Numbered from the stretch's first letter, positions 10,821 to 19,251 are shown. The stretch is 64,000 nucleotides of DNA from CAZTHM01 sp041946825 (GCA_041946825.1 JBHGBD010000027.1:1-64000); one strand, 5' to 3'. Numbers and translations are program-made. Notes: a model not told the origin generated them from the sequence alone.

Positions 10821-11822
10821 ATGGCGACGACCGTAACCCTGATATCCGGCGACGGAATAGGCCCGGAAGTTTCCGAAGCCACCGTGCGCCTGCTCGACGC
10901 CGCCGGAGCAGACATCACATGGGAGGAGCGCGAGGCGCGGCCCATCGTAGGGCTTCGCCAGGAAGACGCGCGCGCGGATCCGGTGGTCAGCTCGATCCTG
11001 AAAACGCGAGTCGGATTGAAAGGCCCGATTACCACTCCGGTGGGAGTTGGCCACCGCAGCATCAATGTGGCCTTGCGGCGGGCGCTCGACCTGTTCGCGA
11101 ATTTTCGCCCCGTGCGCAAACTGCCGGGGATCAAGACGCCCTTCGAGCACCTCGACCTCGTGATCGTTCGCGAGAATACCGAAGACCTCTACTCGGGACT
11201 CGAGCACACGGTGATTCCCGGGGTTGTGGAGGGCTTGAAGATCGTTACCGACCGTGCGTCCACGCGCATCGCGCAGTTCGCCTTTGAGTACGCTCGCAAG
11301 ATGGGACGCAAGAAAGTCGCTGCCGTCCACAAGGCCAACATCATGAAGCTTGCGGACGGTCTGTTCCTGGAATGTTGCCGCAAGGTCGCGAAGGAATTCC
11401 CGGAGATTGAGTTTCGCGAAGTGATCGTGGACAACTGCTGCATGCAGCTCGTCCTGCGGCCATCGCAGTTCGACGTTCTCCTCCTGCCGAACCTCTACGG
11501 CGATATCGTCTCTGATTTGTGCGCGGGATTGGTGGGTGGACTCGGGCTCGTTCCGGGAGCGAACTTCGGGGAGAATTGCGCCGTCTTCGAAGCTGTGCAC
11601 GGCAGCGCGCCGGATATCGCCGGAAAGAAAGTCGCGAATCCCACCGCCATGATGCTTTCCGCCATCCTGATGCTCCGCCACCTAAATAAGAACGAGGTCG
11701 CCGACCGTGTCGAGAAGGCCATCCACCGCGTATACGACGAAGGCCGACACCTGACGCGCGATGTGGGCGGGAGCGCGGGGACGGAGGAGTTTACCGACGC
11801 CGTGATCGGGGCGCTGAGCTAA
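10821..11822 (+). CDS. Isocitrate/isopropylmalate dehydrogenase family, probably NAD-dependent isocitrate dehydrogenase
   Basis: 333 residues covering the full beta-decarboxylating dehydrogenase fold. Seen in order: LISGDGIGPEV at the N terminus, the substrate-loop GHRSINVALRRALDL with conserved Ser, Asn and Arg residues, RENTEDLYSGLEH, the catalytic-lysine region HKANIMKLADG, and the metal/cofactor region NLYGDIVSDL and FEAVHGSAPDIAGK. The substrate loop and RENTEDLYSG favour NAD-isocitrate dehydrogenase of the short bacterial type over LeuB. That would place it in the TCA cycle, making 2-oxoglutarate. A TTGACA at 10768-10773 could be a -35 box, but no good -10 follows it. A nested inverted repeat follows the stop. 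Confidence 0.88.
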   Translation: MATTVTLISGDGIGPEVSEATVRLLDAAGADITWEEREARPIVGLRQEDARADPVVSSILKTRVGLKGPITTPVGVGHRSINVALRRALDLFANFRPVRKLPGIKTPFEHLDLVIVRENTEDLYSGLEHTVIPGVVEGLKIVTDRASTRIAQFAFEYARKMGRKKVAAVHKANIMKLADGLFLECCRKVAKEFPEIEFREVIVDNCCMQLVLRPSQFDVLLLPNLYGDIVSDLCAGLVGGLGLVPGANFGENCAVFEAVHGSAPDIAGKKVANPTAMMLSAILMLRHLNKNEVADRVEKAIHRVYDEGRHLTRDVGGSAGTEEFTDAVIGALS

Positions 11823-11940
11823 TCGAGCCATCGGGCCATCAGATCATCTGCCGATCGGATGATCTGGACATCGATACATCGCCAGCAAAGCCCAGGCCAA
11901 GCCGCAATGAGGAGATGGTCCGATCGCCCGATGGTTCGAT
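11822..11940. repeat. Nested inverted repeat between convergent genes
   Basis: The outer arms at 11822-11847 and 11915-11940 match in 22 of 26 positions as inverted copies built from the word CCATCGGGC. Inside the left part is a perfect 8-bp hairpin AGATCATC/GATGATCT (11841-11848 with 11858-11865). It fills the gap between the isocitrate dehydrogenase and hemerythrin stops. It may act as a two-way terminator, though it has no T-tract, or it may be a dispersed repeat. Confidence 0.6.
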
Positions 11941-12405
11941 CTAAAGATTCGGACAGACCTTGGCGAGCCGCGCCTCGATTTCCCTTCCCAGCTTGAGCGC
12001 CTCAGCGACGGGCATTTTCTTTTCGAACTCTGCAAACAATTCGCGTTCTTCCTTATGGACGTGCGATTCGAGCAGCGCGCCGAAGCCGTCGAGCAGAGCG
12101 TAATCCGAGGATGTTTCAATGAGCCTGATGAGGCCGCGCAAAGAACCATGGTCGCGCAGAAGTTCGTCGACCAAACGAATCTTGCCGAGATAGCGCTCCA
12201 TCTCCGGAAACAGCAAACCCTCTTCGACTTCGAAGTGGCCCTTCAACTCAGCTGTCCAGGCTTTCTGAATCTTCTCGATCTGTTCGTCGCGCCAGGCCTG
12301 CTCGCCTTTCTCAATTCCGAATCTGCGGCGAATAATGACCGTGAGCGCCAGGGCATGCTGGTGCTGGTGGGAAAGTGGAATCAAGCTGTCGTGGCGGCGG
12401 GCCAT
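11941..12405 (-). CDS. Hemerythrin-domain protein
   Basis: 154 residues forming a four-helix bundle with the histidine and acidic residues expected of hemerythrin-like di-iron proteins: LSHQHQH near residue 13, HFEVEEGLLFPE in the middle, DHGSLR, and ESHVHKEERELF near residue 115. Members bind O2 or NO, sense iron or oxygen, or help repair Fe-S clusters. The sequence does not say which. It has no membrane segment or signal, so it is cytoplasmic. It lies downstream of the small 93-residue protein gene and is convergent with the isocitrate dehydrogenase gene. Confidence 0.82.
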   Translation of the reverse strand: MARRHDSLIPLSHQHQHALALTVIIRRRFGIEKGEQAWRDEQIEKIQKAWTAELKGHFEVEEGLLFPEMERYLGKIRLVDELLRDHGSLRGLIRLIETSSDYALLDGFGALLESHVHKEERELFAEFEKKMPVAEALKLGREIEARLAKVCPNL

Positions 12406-12410
12406 CGGCC

Positions 12411-12442
12411 AAAGTGTGAAGGGTAAAGGGTAAAGTGTAAAG
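12411..12442. repeat. Short degenerate tandem repeat (GGGTAAA/GTGTAAA words)
   Basis: Four to five imperfect copies of a 7-base word (AGTGTGAAG, GGGTAAA, GGGTAAA, GTGTAAAG) fill the gap between the 93-residue protein stop and the hemerythrin start. It is one of several word-like intergenic repeats in this window. Confidence 0.55.
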
Positions 12443-12448
12443 GAAAAA

Positions 12449-12730
12449 TCAGGACGGGACGAAGGCCTTCAACTCGCGCTCGATGTCGGCGGGGGCGAGG
12501 CGCTCGCCGTTGTTCAATCGCGCAAGGAAATTGCTGATGATTTCCTTGGCCTGGTCTTTGCGGTATTGGCGGATGAAGCCATCGTAGAAGTGCTCCCCGG
12601 CCATGGCGCGGGCAATTTCGGTCTCCTTGTTGTGGTCCTGGAGTTCAGTGAAATAGACCACGCGATATTGCCCCGTGTAAGTACTCTCTTTGTAGATTTC
12701 GAACATAATCTTGTCAGATTCGAAGGGCAT
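12449..12730 (-). CDS. Small conserved-looking protein of unknown function
   Basis: 93 residues beginning MPFESDKIMFEIYKES, with a GAGG ribosome site 7 bases upstream of the ATG. The body is charged and mostly helical (KETEIARAMAGEHFYDGFIRQ, then AKEIISNFLARLNNGERL), with no signal, membrane segment or cysteine. The regular amphipathic helices and normal codon use argue for a real cytoplasmic protein, but I recognise no family. It precedes the hemerythrin gene on the same strand with 43 bases between, so the two may be cotranscribed. Confidence 0.6.
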   Translation of the reverse strand: MPFESDKIMFEIYKESTYTGQYRVVYFTELQDHNKETEIARAMAGEHFYDGFIRQYRKDQAKEIISNFLARLNNGERLAPADIERELKAFVPS

Positions 12731-12739
12731 TCAGAACCT

Positions 12740-12786
12740 CGGGATTCGGGACTTGAGATTCGGGTTTCGGGAAATCCCGAATCCCG
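12740..12786. repeat. Inverted repeat built from GATTCGGG words
   Basis: A perfect 11-bp inverted repeat, CGGGATTCGGG at 12740-12750 and CCCGAATCCCG at 12776-12786, with a third and fourth partial copy of ATTCGGG/TTTCGGG in the 25-base spacer. It lies upstream of the 93-residue protein and downstream of the activase gene. No T-tract follows, so I favour a dispersed repeat over a terminator. Confidence 0.65.
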
Positions 12787-12930
12787 CACCCATGCCTGAA
12801 TATTCTAAATAGCAGACCCTGAGGTCGGGGTCAATGCGGCGGGAAGTTTAATCTAACCGTGTGTAGGGTCCGGCCTGGCCCTTGGGCGCTCCCCAGTTCC
12901 CAGATATCCCGGTTGAGTCGTCTCCAGGCC

Positions 12931-15900
12931 CTAATCCCGATCGTTGATGGCGTTGATCTCCACCGGCGTCTCGACTTCGTAGGCGGGCGGGGGCGGGCCG
13001 GGCGGCAGCGCGTTGCCGCTAGATTCGAGCTCGGCGCGGAGCTGGGCTTCGAGTTCTTTGAGCTTGGTGTCAATCTCGGCTTGTTTCTGCTTGCGATAGA
13101 CCATGTCCTCGCGGTAGCGCTTCAGGAAGTAGCCGATAGTTTCAACGCGAATCTTGATGGAGCCCGTAGGCTTGTTCTCGTCAATATCTTTGAACGAGAA
13201 GTAGGGCGTGCCTGACTTCGTCACGGTCTCTTCCACCGCCGTGTAGATGGGCGCGTCGTGGCCGCACTTAAAGCTGGAAAGTTCCAGCGCCACCAAATTC
13301 GGATGTCGTGCTGTGTATTTAGCCGCCCAGATTTTTTGCGAAGTGTTCTCGCTGTAGCTGTTCTTCCAGGCGTCGGAGATATCCATTGGATGCTTGATGG
13401 TGCCGGCCTCGACGTCCTGTCCAAATAGGCGCCAAACAATTTCTTCGTCGATAGGCAGCGATGCCTGCGTCAGAACCGGGTAGCCGATCTTCTGAAATTC
13501 TTCCAGAATTTCGTGGTTAATGCCCGGGTCATTGTGATACGGCCTGCCCAGCACCACGATGCCGATCTTCTCCTCGGCTTCGAGCTTCTTCAGGATCTCG
13601 CGGCCTTGCCCGCGCAGGATATCGTTTTGGAACTGGCCCTGGGCCTTTAGTCCCGCATCAACGGCCCGGACGTTCTCTTCCCACGAAAGCCCCAACACAT
13701 CCACGAACTGGTCGTAGAGTTGCTTGGCAAGCAGCGTGGGCTGGAGCGGGTTCACGAACGTGTTGAAGAATTGAATCCCGTTCTCCTTGAAAATGTCCCC
13801 TTCTTTAATGAACGCCGCCTTGACGGCCTCGGGAGTTACGGTGACCGTCGGGCAGGCGCGATGCGCTTGGGCGTACGGCAGGTCGCTGGGCAAGTCGTCG
13901 ATCATGGGGCAGAAGATGATATCCAGCGGCTTCTTCTTGTGGTGGACATAGAGCAGGTTGTGGACGTGCGGGATGCCCACCTTCGACGGGAAGCAGGGAT
14001 CGATCGCGCCTCGCTTCGCCCCTTCCTTGTAAAGCTGCTCGCTCGTGTAGTCGGAATAGATGAGGTTTTCACCCGGAACGCCCAGCGCCTCGAAGTAGGC
14101 GCTGAAGACGGGGTTCACCGAGTACTGATTCAGAATGCGTGGAATGCCGATGCGGATTTCCTGGCGCTTCTTCATCAGCTCGACGCGGCGCTTCTGCTTC
14201 GCGGTGAAGGCGTACTTGGGCAGCGGGTCGGCGACCCCGGGCGGCGCGTAAGACTTGAACGCCGCCTTCGCCGCCACCTCGCACATATTGGGATTGTCTT
14301 TCTTCATGGCGTCGAGGCCCTTCTTGATCTCGCGCATGTCGTTCACGTCCTCGACCAATCCCTTCTCACACGAGTTGCCGACGATCAGCCGCTTGACGCC
14401 CATGGGGATGGGGATCTTCGATTTCTTCCACGATTCGTCCGCGTCGTCGATGCTCACGTCGATGAACGTGCGCATACACTTGTTTTTGCAGAAGTAGCAC
14501 CGCGTATCCTCGCTGCGGTGCGTGACGTAGGTGATCTTGTCGACGGCGTCGAGCCCGATGAATTTGGTACGCATGCCGCGCCCGTAGAGCCGACGCACTT
14601 CGAGGGCCGCGCCGATGGCGCCTGATTCGCCGCAGTGCTCGTGCACAATGACGTTGGGCTTCGCGCCTTTGTCCTTGAAGCGGGATTCGATGAAGTCCAC
14701 CTGGGCCTTCACTGCAGCCAGGTTGTGCTGCGTCCCGCCCTGCAAAACGAACGTGTCGCCCAGCGAGGCGAGGTTGGGAATCTGCGAAACGTAGAGCCAG
14801 ATATTCTTGGGAAGGACGTTGGCCAGCCCGGCCATAATTTCTTCCGGCTTCCAACCCTGGCGCTGAAAGTCCACGATGTCGGACTGCATGAAGACCGCGC
14901 AGCCGTAGCCAAACATCGGCATGGCTTTCGCGCCGAAGGCCAGGTCGGCGTACTCTTTCACGTCGAAGCCGAATCCCACGCAGGTTGACTGCAGGAAGTA
15001 TCCGTTCCCGGCCGAGCACTGGGTATTCAGCTTGAAGTCTTTGACGCGCCCGTCCTGGAGGATGATGAGCTTGATGTCCTGCCCACCCACGTCGCAGATG
15101 ACATCGGCCTTGGGATAAAAATGCAGCGCGGCCTCGGTGTGCGCCACCGTCTCGACGATGGCCACATCGGCGCGCAGCACATCCTTCAGAATATCCTTGG
15201 CATATCCGGTCGAACCAACGCCCAGCAATTCGAGCGTGGCGCCCTGATCCTCCACCTGCTTGCGCAGGTTGGCGAACATTTCCTTGGTGTCTTCGAGCGG
15301 ATTGCCCTTGGAGAGCTGGTAACACTTCACCATGACTTCGCCCTCTTCGCTCAAGAGGACGGCCTTGGTGGAAGTGGAACCGCCATCGATTCCCATGAAG
15401 GCGCGAACGTGCTCGCCCGGCTGGAAGGTTCGGGGGACGAACTTCTTGGGCCGGTAACGCTCTTTGAACCCGGCCAGCTCGTCCTCGGTTTTGTAGAGCC
15501 CCGATCCGCCTTTGCTCTTCTTTTCTTCCGCGCGTCCAACGTTGATGTACCACTCGAGCTTTTCACAGCCCTTGTAAATCCCCAGGTGGGCGTCTTCGTC
15601 CATGCCGAAGCGAACACAGCCCAGGGCGGCAAAATATTGGGCGTTCTCCGGGACTTGAATCAGACTCTCCGGATCCTTGCCCTCGGGCAGCGGGAAGTTC
15701 CGCTCTTCCCAGACTTTGGGGATGTTATGTACCCAACAGTCGCGCATGCCCTTGATGTAGGTGTTCGGTCCTCCCAGCAAGAGCACGACGGGGCGCAGTG
15801 TGTTGCCGCGCGTCAGCACGGCGAGGTTCTGCTGGATGATGGCCTCGAAAAGTGACGCCATCAATTCGTTCGGTGGCACGCCGCTCTTCTGCAGGCCGTT

Positions 15901-16452
15901 GATGTCGGTCTCCGCAAAGACGCCGCACTTCCCTGCCACGGGATGCAGCTTCAGGCCGAGGTAGCCCATGTTGCAGAGTTCTTCGGCGGGGATGCGCAAC
16001 TTGGCGTTAATCTTGTCGATGACCGCGCCCGTGCCGCCCGCGCATTTGTCGTTCATCGACGGAATCTTCTTCTTGCGCCCGGTCTCGGGGTCTTCTTTGA
16101 AGATGATGATCTTGGCGTCCTGTCCCCCAAGCTCGACCACCGAGCCACACTCGGGATAGAGGTGCTCGACGGCGAGAGAAACGGCGTTGACTTCCTGGAC
16201 GAACTTCGCGCCGATTTGCGTCGCGATGCCGCCACCGCCGCTGCCCGTAATGAACATGCGGGTTTCGCCGGCCTTGATGCCGACTTCGGCCTCCATACGC
16301 TTCAAAAACTCCAGGCACTTCTCGGGCTGCTTGGTGTCGTGGCGCTGGTAGTCGCTCCAAAGGATCTTTTGCGTGGTCGTATCCACGACCACGGATTTTA
16401 CGGTCGTGGAGCCGACGTCCAGACCAACCATCAGGTTCTTTGCGCTGTCCAT
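12931..16452 (-). CDS. Large acyl-CoA dehydratase activase (two BadF/BcrA-type ATPase domains, DUF2229 and HgdB-like region)
   Basis: 1173 residues from MDSAKNLMVGLDVGSTT, with a GGGGTGA site upstream. Domain 1 (about 1-300) and domain 2 (about 350-590) are both ASKHA ATPases, opening with GLDVGSTT and GIDGGSTST. Each carries a cysteine pair 39 residues apart (KCAGGTG C137 with KCGVFAETD C176; TQCSAGNG C479 with GYGCAVFMQSD C518). In dimeric HgdC-type activators the matching cysteines hold one 4Fe-4S cluster between the two subunits. After these come a DUF2229 region (RIGIPRILNQYSVNPVFSAY) and a dehydratase-like C terminus (RPYHNDPGINHEI). Activators of this class use ATP to inject an electron into a radical 2-hydroxyacyl-CoA dehydratase. 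The substrate of these large fusion forms is not established. Confidence 0.88.
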   Translation of the reverse strand: MDSAKNLMVGLDVGSTTVKSVVVDTTTQKILWSDYQRHDTKQPEKCLEFLKRMEAEVGIKAGETRMFITGSGGGGIATQIGAKFVQEVNAVSLAVEHLYPECGSVVELGGQDAKIIIFKEDPETGRKKKIPSMNDKCAGGTGAVIDKINAKLRIPAEELCNMGYLGLKLHPVAGKCGVFAETDINGLQKSGVPPNELMASLFEAIIQQNLAVLTRGNTLRPVVLLLGGPNTYIKGMRDCWVHNIPKVWEERNFPLPEGKDPESLIQVPENAQYFAALGCVRFGMDEDAHLGIYKGCEKLEWYINVGRAEEKKSKGGSGLYKTEDELAGFKERYRPKKFVPRTFQPGEHVRAFMGIDGGSTSTKAVLLSEEGEVMVKCYQLSKGNPLEDTKEMFANLRKQVEDQGATLELLGVGSTGYAKDILKDVLRADVAIVETVAHTEAALHFYPKADVICDVGGQDIKLIILQDGRVKDFKLNTQCSAGNGYFLQSTCVGFGFDVKEYADLAFGAKAMPMFGYGCAVFMQSDIVDFQRQGWKPEEIMAGLANVLPKNIWLYVSQIPNLASLGDTFVLQGGTQHNLAAVKAQVDFIESRFKDKGAKPNVIVHEHCGESGAIGAALEVRRLYGRGMRTKFIGLDAVDKITYVTHRSEDTRCYFCKNKCMRTFIDVSIDDADESWKKSKIPIPMGVKRLIVGNSCEKGLVEDVNDMREIKKGLDAMKKDNPNMCEVAAKAAFKSYAPPGVADPLPKYAFTAKQKRRVELMKKRQEIRIGIPRILNQYSVNPVFSAYFEALGVPGENLIYSDYTSEQLYKEGAKRGAIDPCFPSKVGIPHVHNLLYVHHKKKPLDIIFCPMIDDLPSDLPYAQAHRACPTVTVTPEAVKAAFIKEGDIFKENGIQFFNTFVNPLQPTLLAKQLYDQFVDVLGLSWEENVRAVDAGLKAQGQFQNDILRGQGREILKKLEAEEKIGIVVLGRPYHNDPGINHEILEEFQKIGYPVLTQASLPIDEEIVWRLFGQDVEAGTIKHPMDISDAWKNSYSENTSQKIWAAKYTARHPNLVALELSSFKCGHDAPIYTAVEETVTKSGTPYFSFKDIDENKPTGSIKIRVETIGYFLKRYREDMVYRKQKQAEIDTKLKELEAQLRAELESSGNALPPGPPPPAYEVETPVEINAINDRD

Positions 16453-16464
16453 TTCACCCCGTTT

Positions 16465-16569
16465 GTAGCGCCGGGTTTCAACCGGCATTTGTAGCGGCGA
16501 ACTTTGTTCGCCGGCTTCGCGGCGATCACAGACCGCCGGTACAGGCTGCCGCCAAGCGGGCGGCGCTAC
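16465..16569. repeat. REPIN/MITE-like element with GTAGCGCCG ends
   Basis: The 113-base gap between the activase and dehydratase genes is almost entirely this element. It is bounded by GTAGCGCCG (16465-16473) and its inverse CGGCGCTAC (16561-16569), with inner hairpins GCCGG-GTTTCAA-CCGGC and GGCGAACTTTGTTCGCC. The right end supplies the TAG stop of the dehydratase-like gene (16566-16568). A related piece precedes lpxD (37151-37228). Confidence 0.6.
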
Positions 16570-18347
16570 TGCACCATGACCTTGCTTCGCCGTTCCGCCT
16601 TCATGCGCTGGGCGGCGTGCAGCACGAAATTCGCCGCAACACCCACCACGCCTTTGCGGTGGCCGAACTTATACATCGGCCGCTGCATCTCGGGATGCTC
16701 GGCCGCAAACTCCTGGACTTCTTCGAGCGTCACCCCGGTCTCTTCGAGCACGGCTTTCATTTCGTTCTTGGCGCGAACCTTGGCCTCGCCCAGGGCCATC
16801 TGGACGCGGCTGTGCGCGTTGACGTCGCCTTCGCCCGAAGTCTCGATGGGCAGGAAGATCATGTCCTTGTAGTGGGAGACCACGGCGGACTGAGCGCCGT
16901 CGGACTGCGTCGAGGGCATGCAGCCGAAGGGCTTCAGACTCAGGACCATGTGGCAGAGATCTTTATTCGAGTAGTAGATATTCTTGGCGACCTCCAGGTG
17001 GCCTTCACCCCCGGACGCGCGCGTGTTGTAGAAAGGGTGGCCCAGGCGCTGAAGCTCGTACTGGTCGCAGAGGTGGTGGGCCAGACTTCCCAACGCGTCG
17101 ATGATGCGGTTGTACTCGCGCTTGAAGATCGTTTCGGCGATGGTCAGCATCGCGAGCTTCTTGCGGGTATTCATGTGACTTCCAAACACCTTGGGGACAT
17201 TCCATTTCGAAACGCCGTCGGCCAGCAGGTCCAAGCCGCGCTTATCGCGGGCTTCCTGCTTGGCCTGATGCATCAGGTAGCAGATCCAGGTGCCGATGGG
17301 CTCGACAATAACTTGCGCTCCTTCCTTCTCAAGGAACCGGAACATATTGAAGTTCCCGTCCCCTTCCGTGGTTTGCGCCCAGAATTCTCCCGTGATCTTG
17401 ACCATCGGCTTGATACGCGTTCGATCGACCGGGATCGAGTCGAAACGATCACGGACCTCGTTCAGCGCTTTCATCAAATCGTCGCTGCAGATCTGGTTGA
17501 GGAACTTGCCCAGATATTCGACGGTCCCCTGCAGGCCGCCCTTGGCAAGCAGGTTTCCCATTTTGCCGTTCACCGTCCAGGGCTTCCGCCGCAGCATGGC
17601 GTCATGAAGCAGGTCCATGCACTCCTCGAGCACGCGGTCGGTGTCGCCGGCATGGATCTCAAACGGCCGAATCTGATACGCCACGTCGTTGACGATGTCC
17701 CCGATGTTCAGGGCATTGAGGATGCCCAGGAAGAAATCGAGATTCATTTCCAGCCCGGCTTCCATCTCGGCCTGGTTGAGCCCGCCTTCCTGCTGGAAAA
17801 GCAGGACGCGGAATCCGTCGAATCCGGCGTTGCGCAGCGCCAGCCGGTACTCGGCCTCATACATCCCGAAGCGGCACGGCCCGCAGGCTCCGGCGGTGAT
17901 GAACACGTAGCGGTCAATGATTTCCTTCTTGCTCAGCCCCTTTTCTTCCAGGTGCTGACAGTATTGGACGAGGTTGCCGACGGTGAAATAGGTCGGATTG
18001 CACTGGCCATTGTTCCCGTATTCCTTCCCGAGCTGGAAGGCCCGTTTGTTGGGGACGGGGATCGCCTCGCATTTGTAGCCGAGACTCGCCAGTGCCGCCT
18101 CCACAAGTTTTTCGTGTTTCCAGGTGAGTCCGCCAAAGAGGATTGTCGTTCTGTCACGCTGGGATTTGAGGAAGGGATTCTCGATTGGCTTGTGGAAGTG
18201 GTTCAGCTGCCGCCTTTCAATGCCCGCTTCCCGCTCCAAGCGCGTGCGCTCTTCTTCCAAACGGCGCTGGATCATTTCCTCCTTGCTGGCAATCTGAACC
18301 AGACCGCCGTGAACCTTCGGAATCTCATTGACGGGCGTTGTGCTCAT
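16566..18347 (-). CDS. 2-hydroxyacyl-CoA dehydratase-related protein (partner of the large activase)
   Basis: 593 residues. The central motif ITAGACGPCRFGMYEAEYR and the earlier NGQCNPTYF provide cysteines typical of the DUF2229/2-hydroxyglutaryl-CoA dehydratase-related family. The C-terminal half (KITGEFWAQTTEGDGNFNMF, GHPFYNTRASGGEG, LKPFGCMPSTQSDG) resembles the HgdB/HgdA-type fold. The start has a good AGGTGAGAAG site. It is transcribed just before the activase gene, and together the two cover a set of domains that other bacteria carry as one giant protein. A joint cytoplasmic redox or dehydration role is inference. No acyl-CoA substrate can be read from the sequence, and no fermentation genes lie nearby. 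Confidence 0.83.
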   Translation of the reverse strand: MSTTPVNEIPKVHGGLVQIASKEEMIQRRLEEERTRLEREAGIERRQLNHFHKPIENPFLKSQRDRTTILFGGLTWKHEKLVEAALASLGYKCEAIPVPNKRAFQLGKEYGNNGQCNPTYFTVGNLVQYCQHLEEKGLSKKEIIDRYVFITAGACGPCRFGMYEAEYRLALRNAGFDGFRVLLFQQEGGLNQAEMEAGLEMNLDFFLGILNALNIGDIVNDVAYQIRPFEIHAGDTDRVLEECMDLLHDAMLRRKPWTVNGKMGNLLAKGGLQGTVEYLGKFLNQICSDDLMKALNEVRDRFDSIPVDRTRIKPMVKITGEFWAQTTEGDGNFNMFRFLEKEGAQVIVEPIGTWICYLMHQAKQEARDKRGLDLLADGVSKWNVPKVFGSHMNTRKKLAMLTIAETIFKREYNRIIDALGSLAHHLCDQYELQRLGHPFYNTRASGGEGHLEVAKNIYYSNKDLCHMVLSLKPFGCMPSTQSDGAQSAVVSHYKDMIFLPIETSGEGDVNAHSRVQMALGEAKVRAKNEMKAVLEETGVTLEEVQEFAAEHPEMQRPMYKFGHRKGVVGVAANFVLHAAQRMKAERRSKVMVQ

Positions 18348-18854
18348 CTTCTCACCTCATTTGAGAAATCACAGAATGCGTGCCTTGCCGGGTTGATGAC
18401 TTCCACCGCGACCTCGACCCGTGTGACGTTGCGTCAAGGATCGGGTCATTAGGGCGATACCGTCCTTCAGGCCTTGAATTCCCTTTTACACTTTTGGCTG
18501 CTCAGCCCTGTACGAATTCGCCTTGGAGTCGACTCTGGCAAAAATAGACATTTTAGAGCGGGGGTGCCACGCGCAAACCGGAATCCAGTAAACGGCAGTT
18601 TTCGGCCTCCCAACGGATGCCAGTCCACAGTGACGTGTAACCCCATGAAAATTAATGTTGTTAGCCCTGTATGCCGAGAGTCTCAAGCCAACGTACCGCT
18701 CTGGGTCGAAACTCATCTCGGCCAGCACACACCTACGCTTACCGAAAGTAGGGCACCATGAGGCAATTTCCAAGGGGGATTGTGACAGTTTGACAGGCGT
18801 CACAATGACTTAGAGGACGGGCACCGTTGTTGTAACCGCATGGGCCTGTCAGAC
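18348..18854. other. Intergenic region upstream of the dehydratase pair
   Basis: 507 bases with no supported gene, noticeably less GC-rich than its surroundings. It should hold the promoter of the dehydratase-activase pair, but I could not place a convincing one. The nonamer AGCCCTGTA occurs twice (near 18505 and 18664), and an 8-bp inverted repeat is at 18779-18806. Two small open frames on opposite strands look unlike proteins. Confidence 0.5.
18779..18806. promoter_or_regulatory. Perfect inverted repeat, possible operator
   Basis: ATTGTGAC and GTCACAAT are separated by 12 bases that include TTGACA (18790-18795). It could be a dimeric regulator site. The spacing does not fit the TGTGA-N6-TCACA pattern of CRP/FNR sites. 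Function unknown. Confidence 0.3.
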
Positions 18855-19193
18855 CTAGCCAAGGGGAGGGCGGGGCTCGGGCGGTTTCAGAACCCCCATC
18901 AGCGTCCACTTGAGCTCATCTGAGAGTTCAGTAATTTCCATCCCGTCGGCGACCAGAAACTTGCACGCCAGGCCCAGCCTCGAGGATGAATCGATTTGAT
19001 TCCCCACGCGATAGGAAACTCGGCACAACTGGCACTCCTGGTTCCAGCAGAAGCGGCCATAGGGGACGGTTTCGGGGCTGATGTACTGGAAGGCGCGAAG
19101 GCAGGTGTTTTTTTCGGGCACCTGAAACTTCTTCCCCAGCACGGTGATCTCAACCAGCCGTTCGTAGCTTCGGTAGAGGGAATCGTTGGCCAT
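18855..19193 (-). CDS. Small 2Fe-2S ferredoxin-like protein
   Basis: 112 residues with a cysteine arrangement typical of plant-type 2Fe-2S domains: C49-x4-C54-x2-C57 in RFCWNQECQLCRV and a fourth, C77, in LACKFLV. The stretch around VEITVLGKKFQVPEKNTCLRAF fits the first strands and helix of a ferredoxin fold. It has no signal, so it is cytoplasmic and probably transfers single electrons. It is transcribed toward the dehydratase/activase pair but is 500 bases away with its own strong promoter. A role as electron donor to the activase is plausible but only inferred. Confidence 0.72.
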   Translation of the reverse strand: MANDSLYRSYERLVEITVLGKKFQVPEKNTCLRAFQYISPETVPYGRFCWNQECQLCRVSYRVGNQIDSSSRLGLACKFLVADGMEITELSDELKWTLMGVLKPPEPRPPLG

Positions 19194-19222
19194 CAGCTCC
19201 AGCCCGGAAGGTAAACTCGCAG

Positions 19223-19251
19223 ATTATAGAGGCGTTACCAAAGGAACGCAA
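19223..19251 (-). promoter_or_regulatory. Strong sigma-70-type promoter of the 2Fe-2S protein gene
   Basis: On the minus strand TTGCGT (19251-19246) and a perfect TATAAT (19228-19223) are separated by 17 bases. A start point near 19216 leaves a leader of about 22 bases. Confidence 0.65.

Noticed and set aside
18474..18803. Two overlapping small open frames on opposite strands in the gap upstream of the dehydratase.
   Set aside because: No ribosome sites, no recognisable pattern and odd composition with many Cys, Trp and Pro. Most likely non-coding.
18348..18854. Riboswitch or tRNA in the gap before the dehydratase pair.
   Set aside because: No tRNA-like cloverleaf arms and no conserved riboswitch core could be seen by eye.
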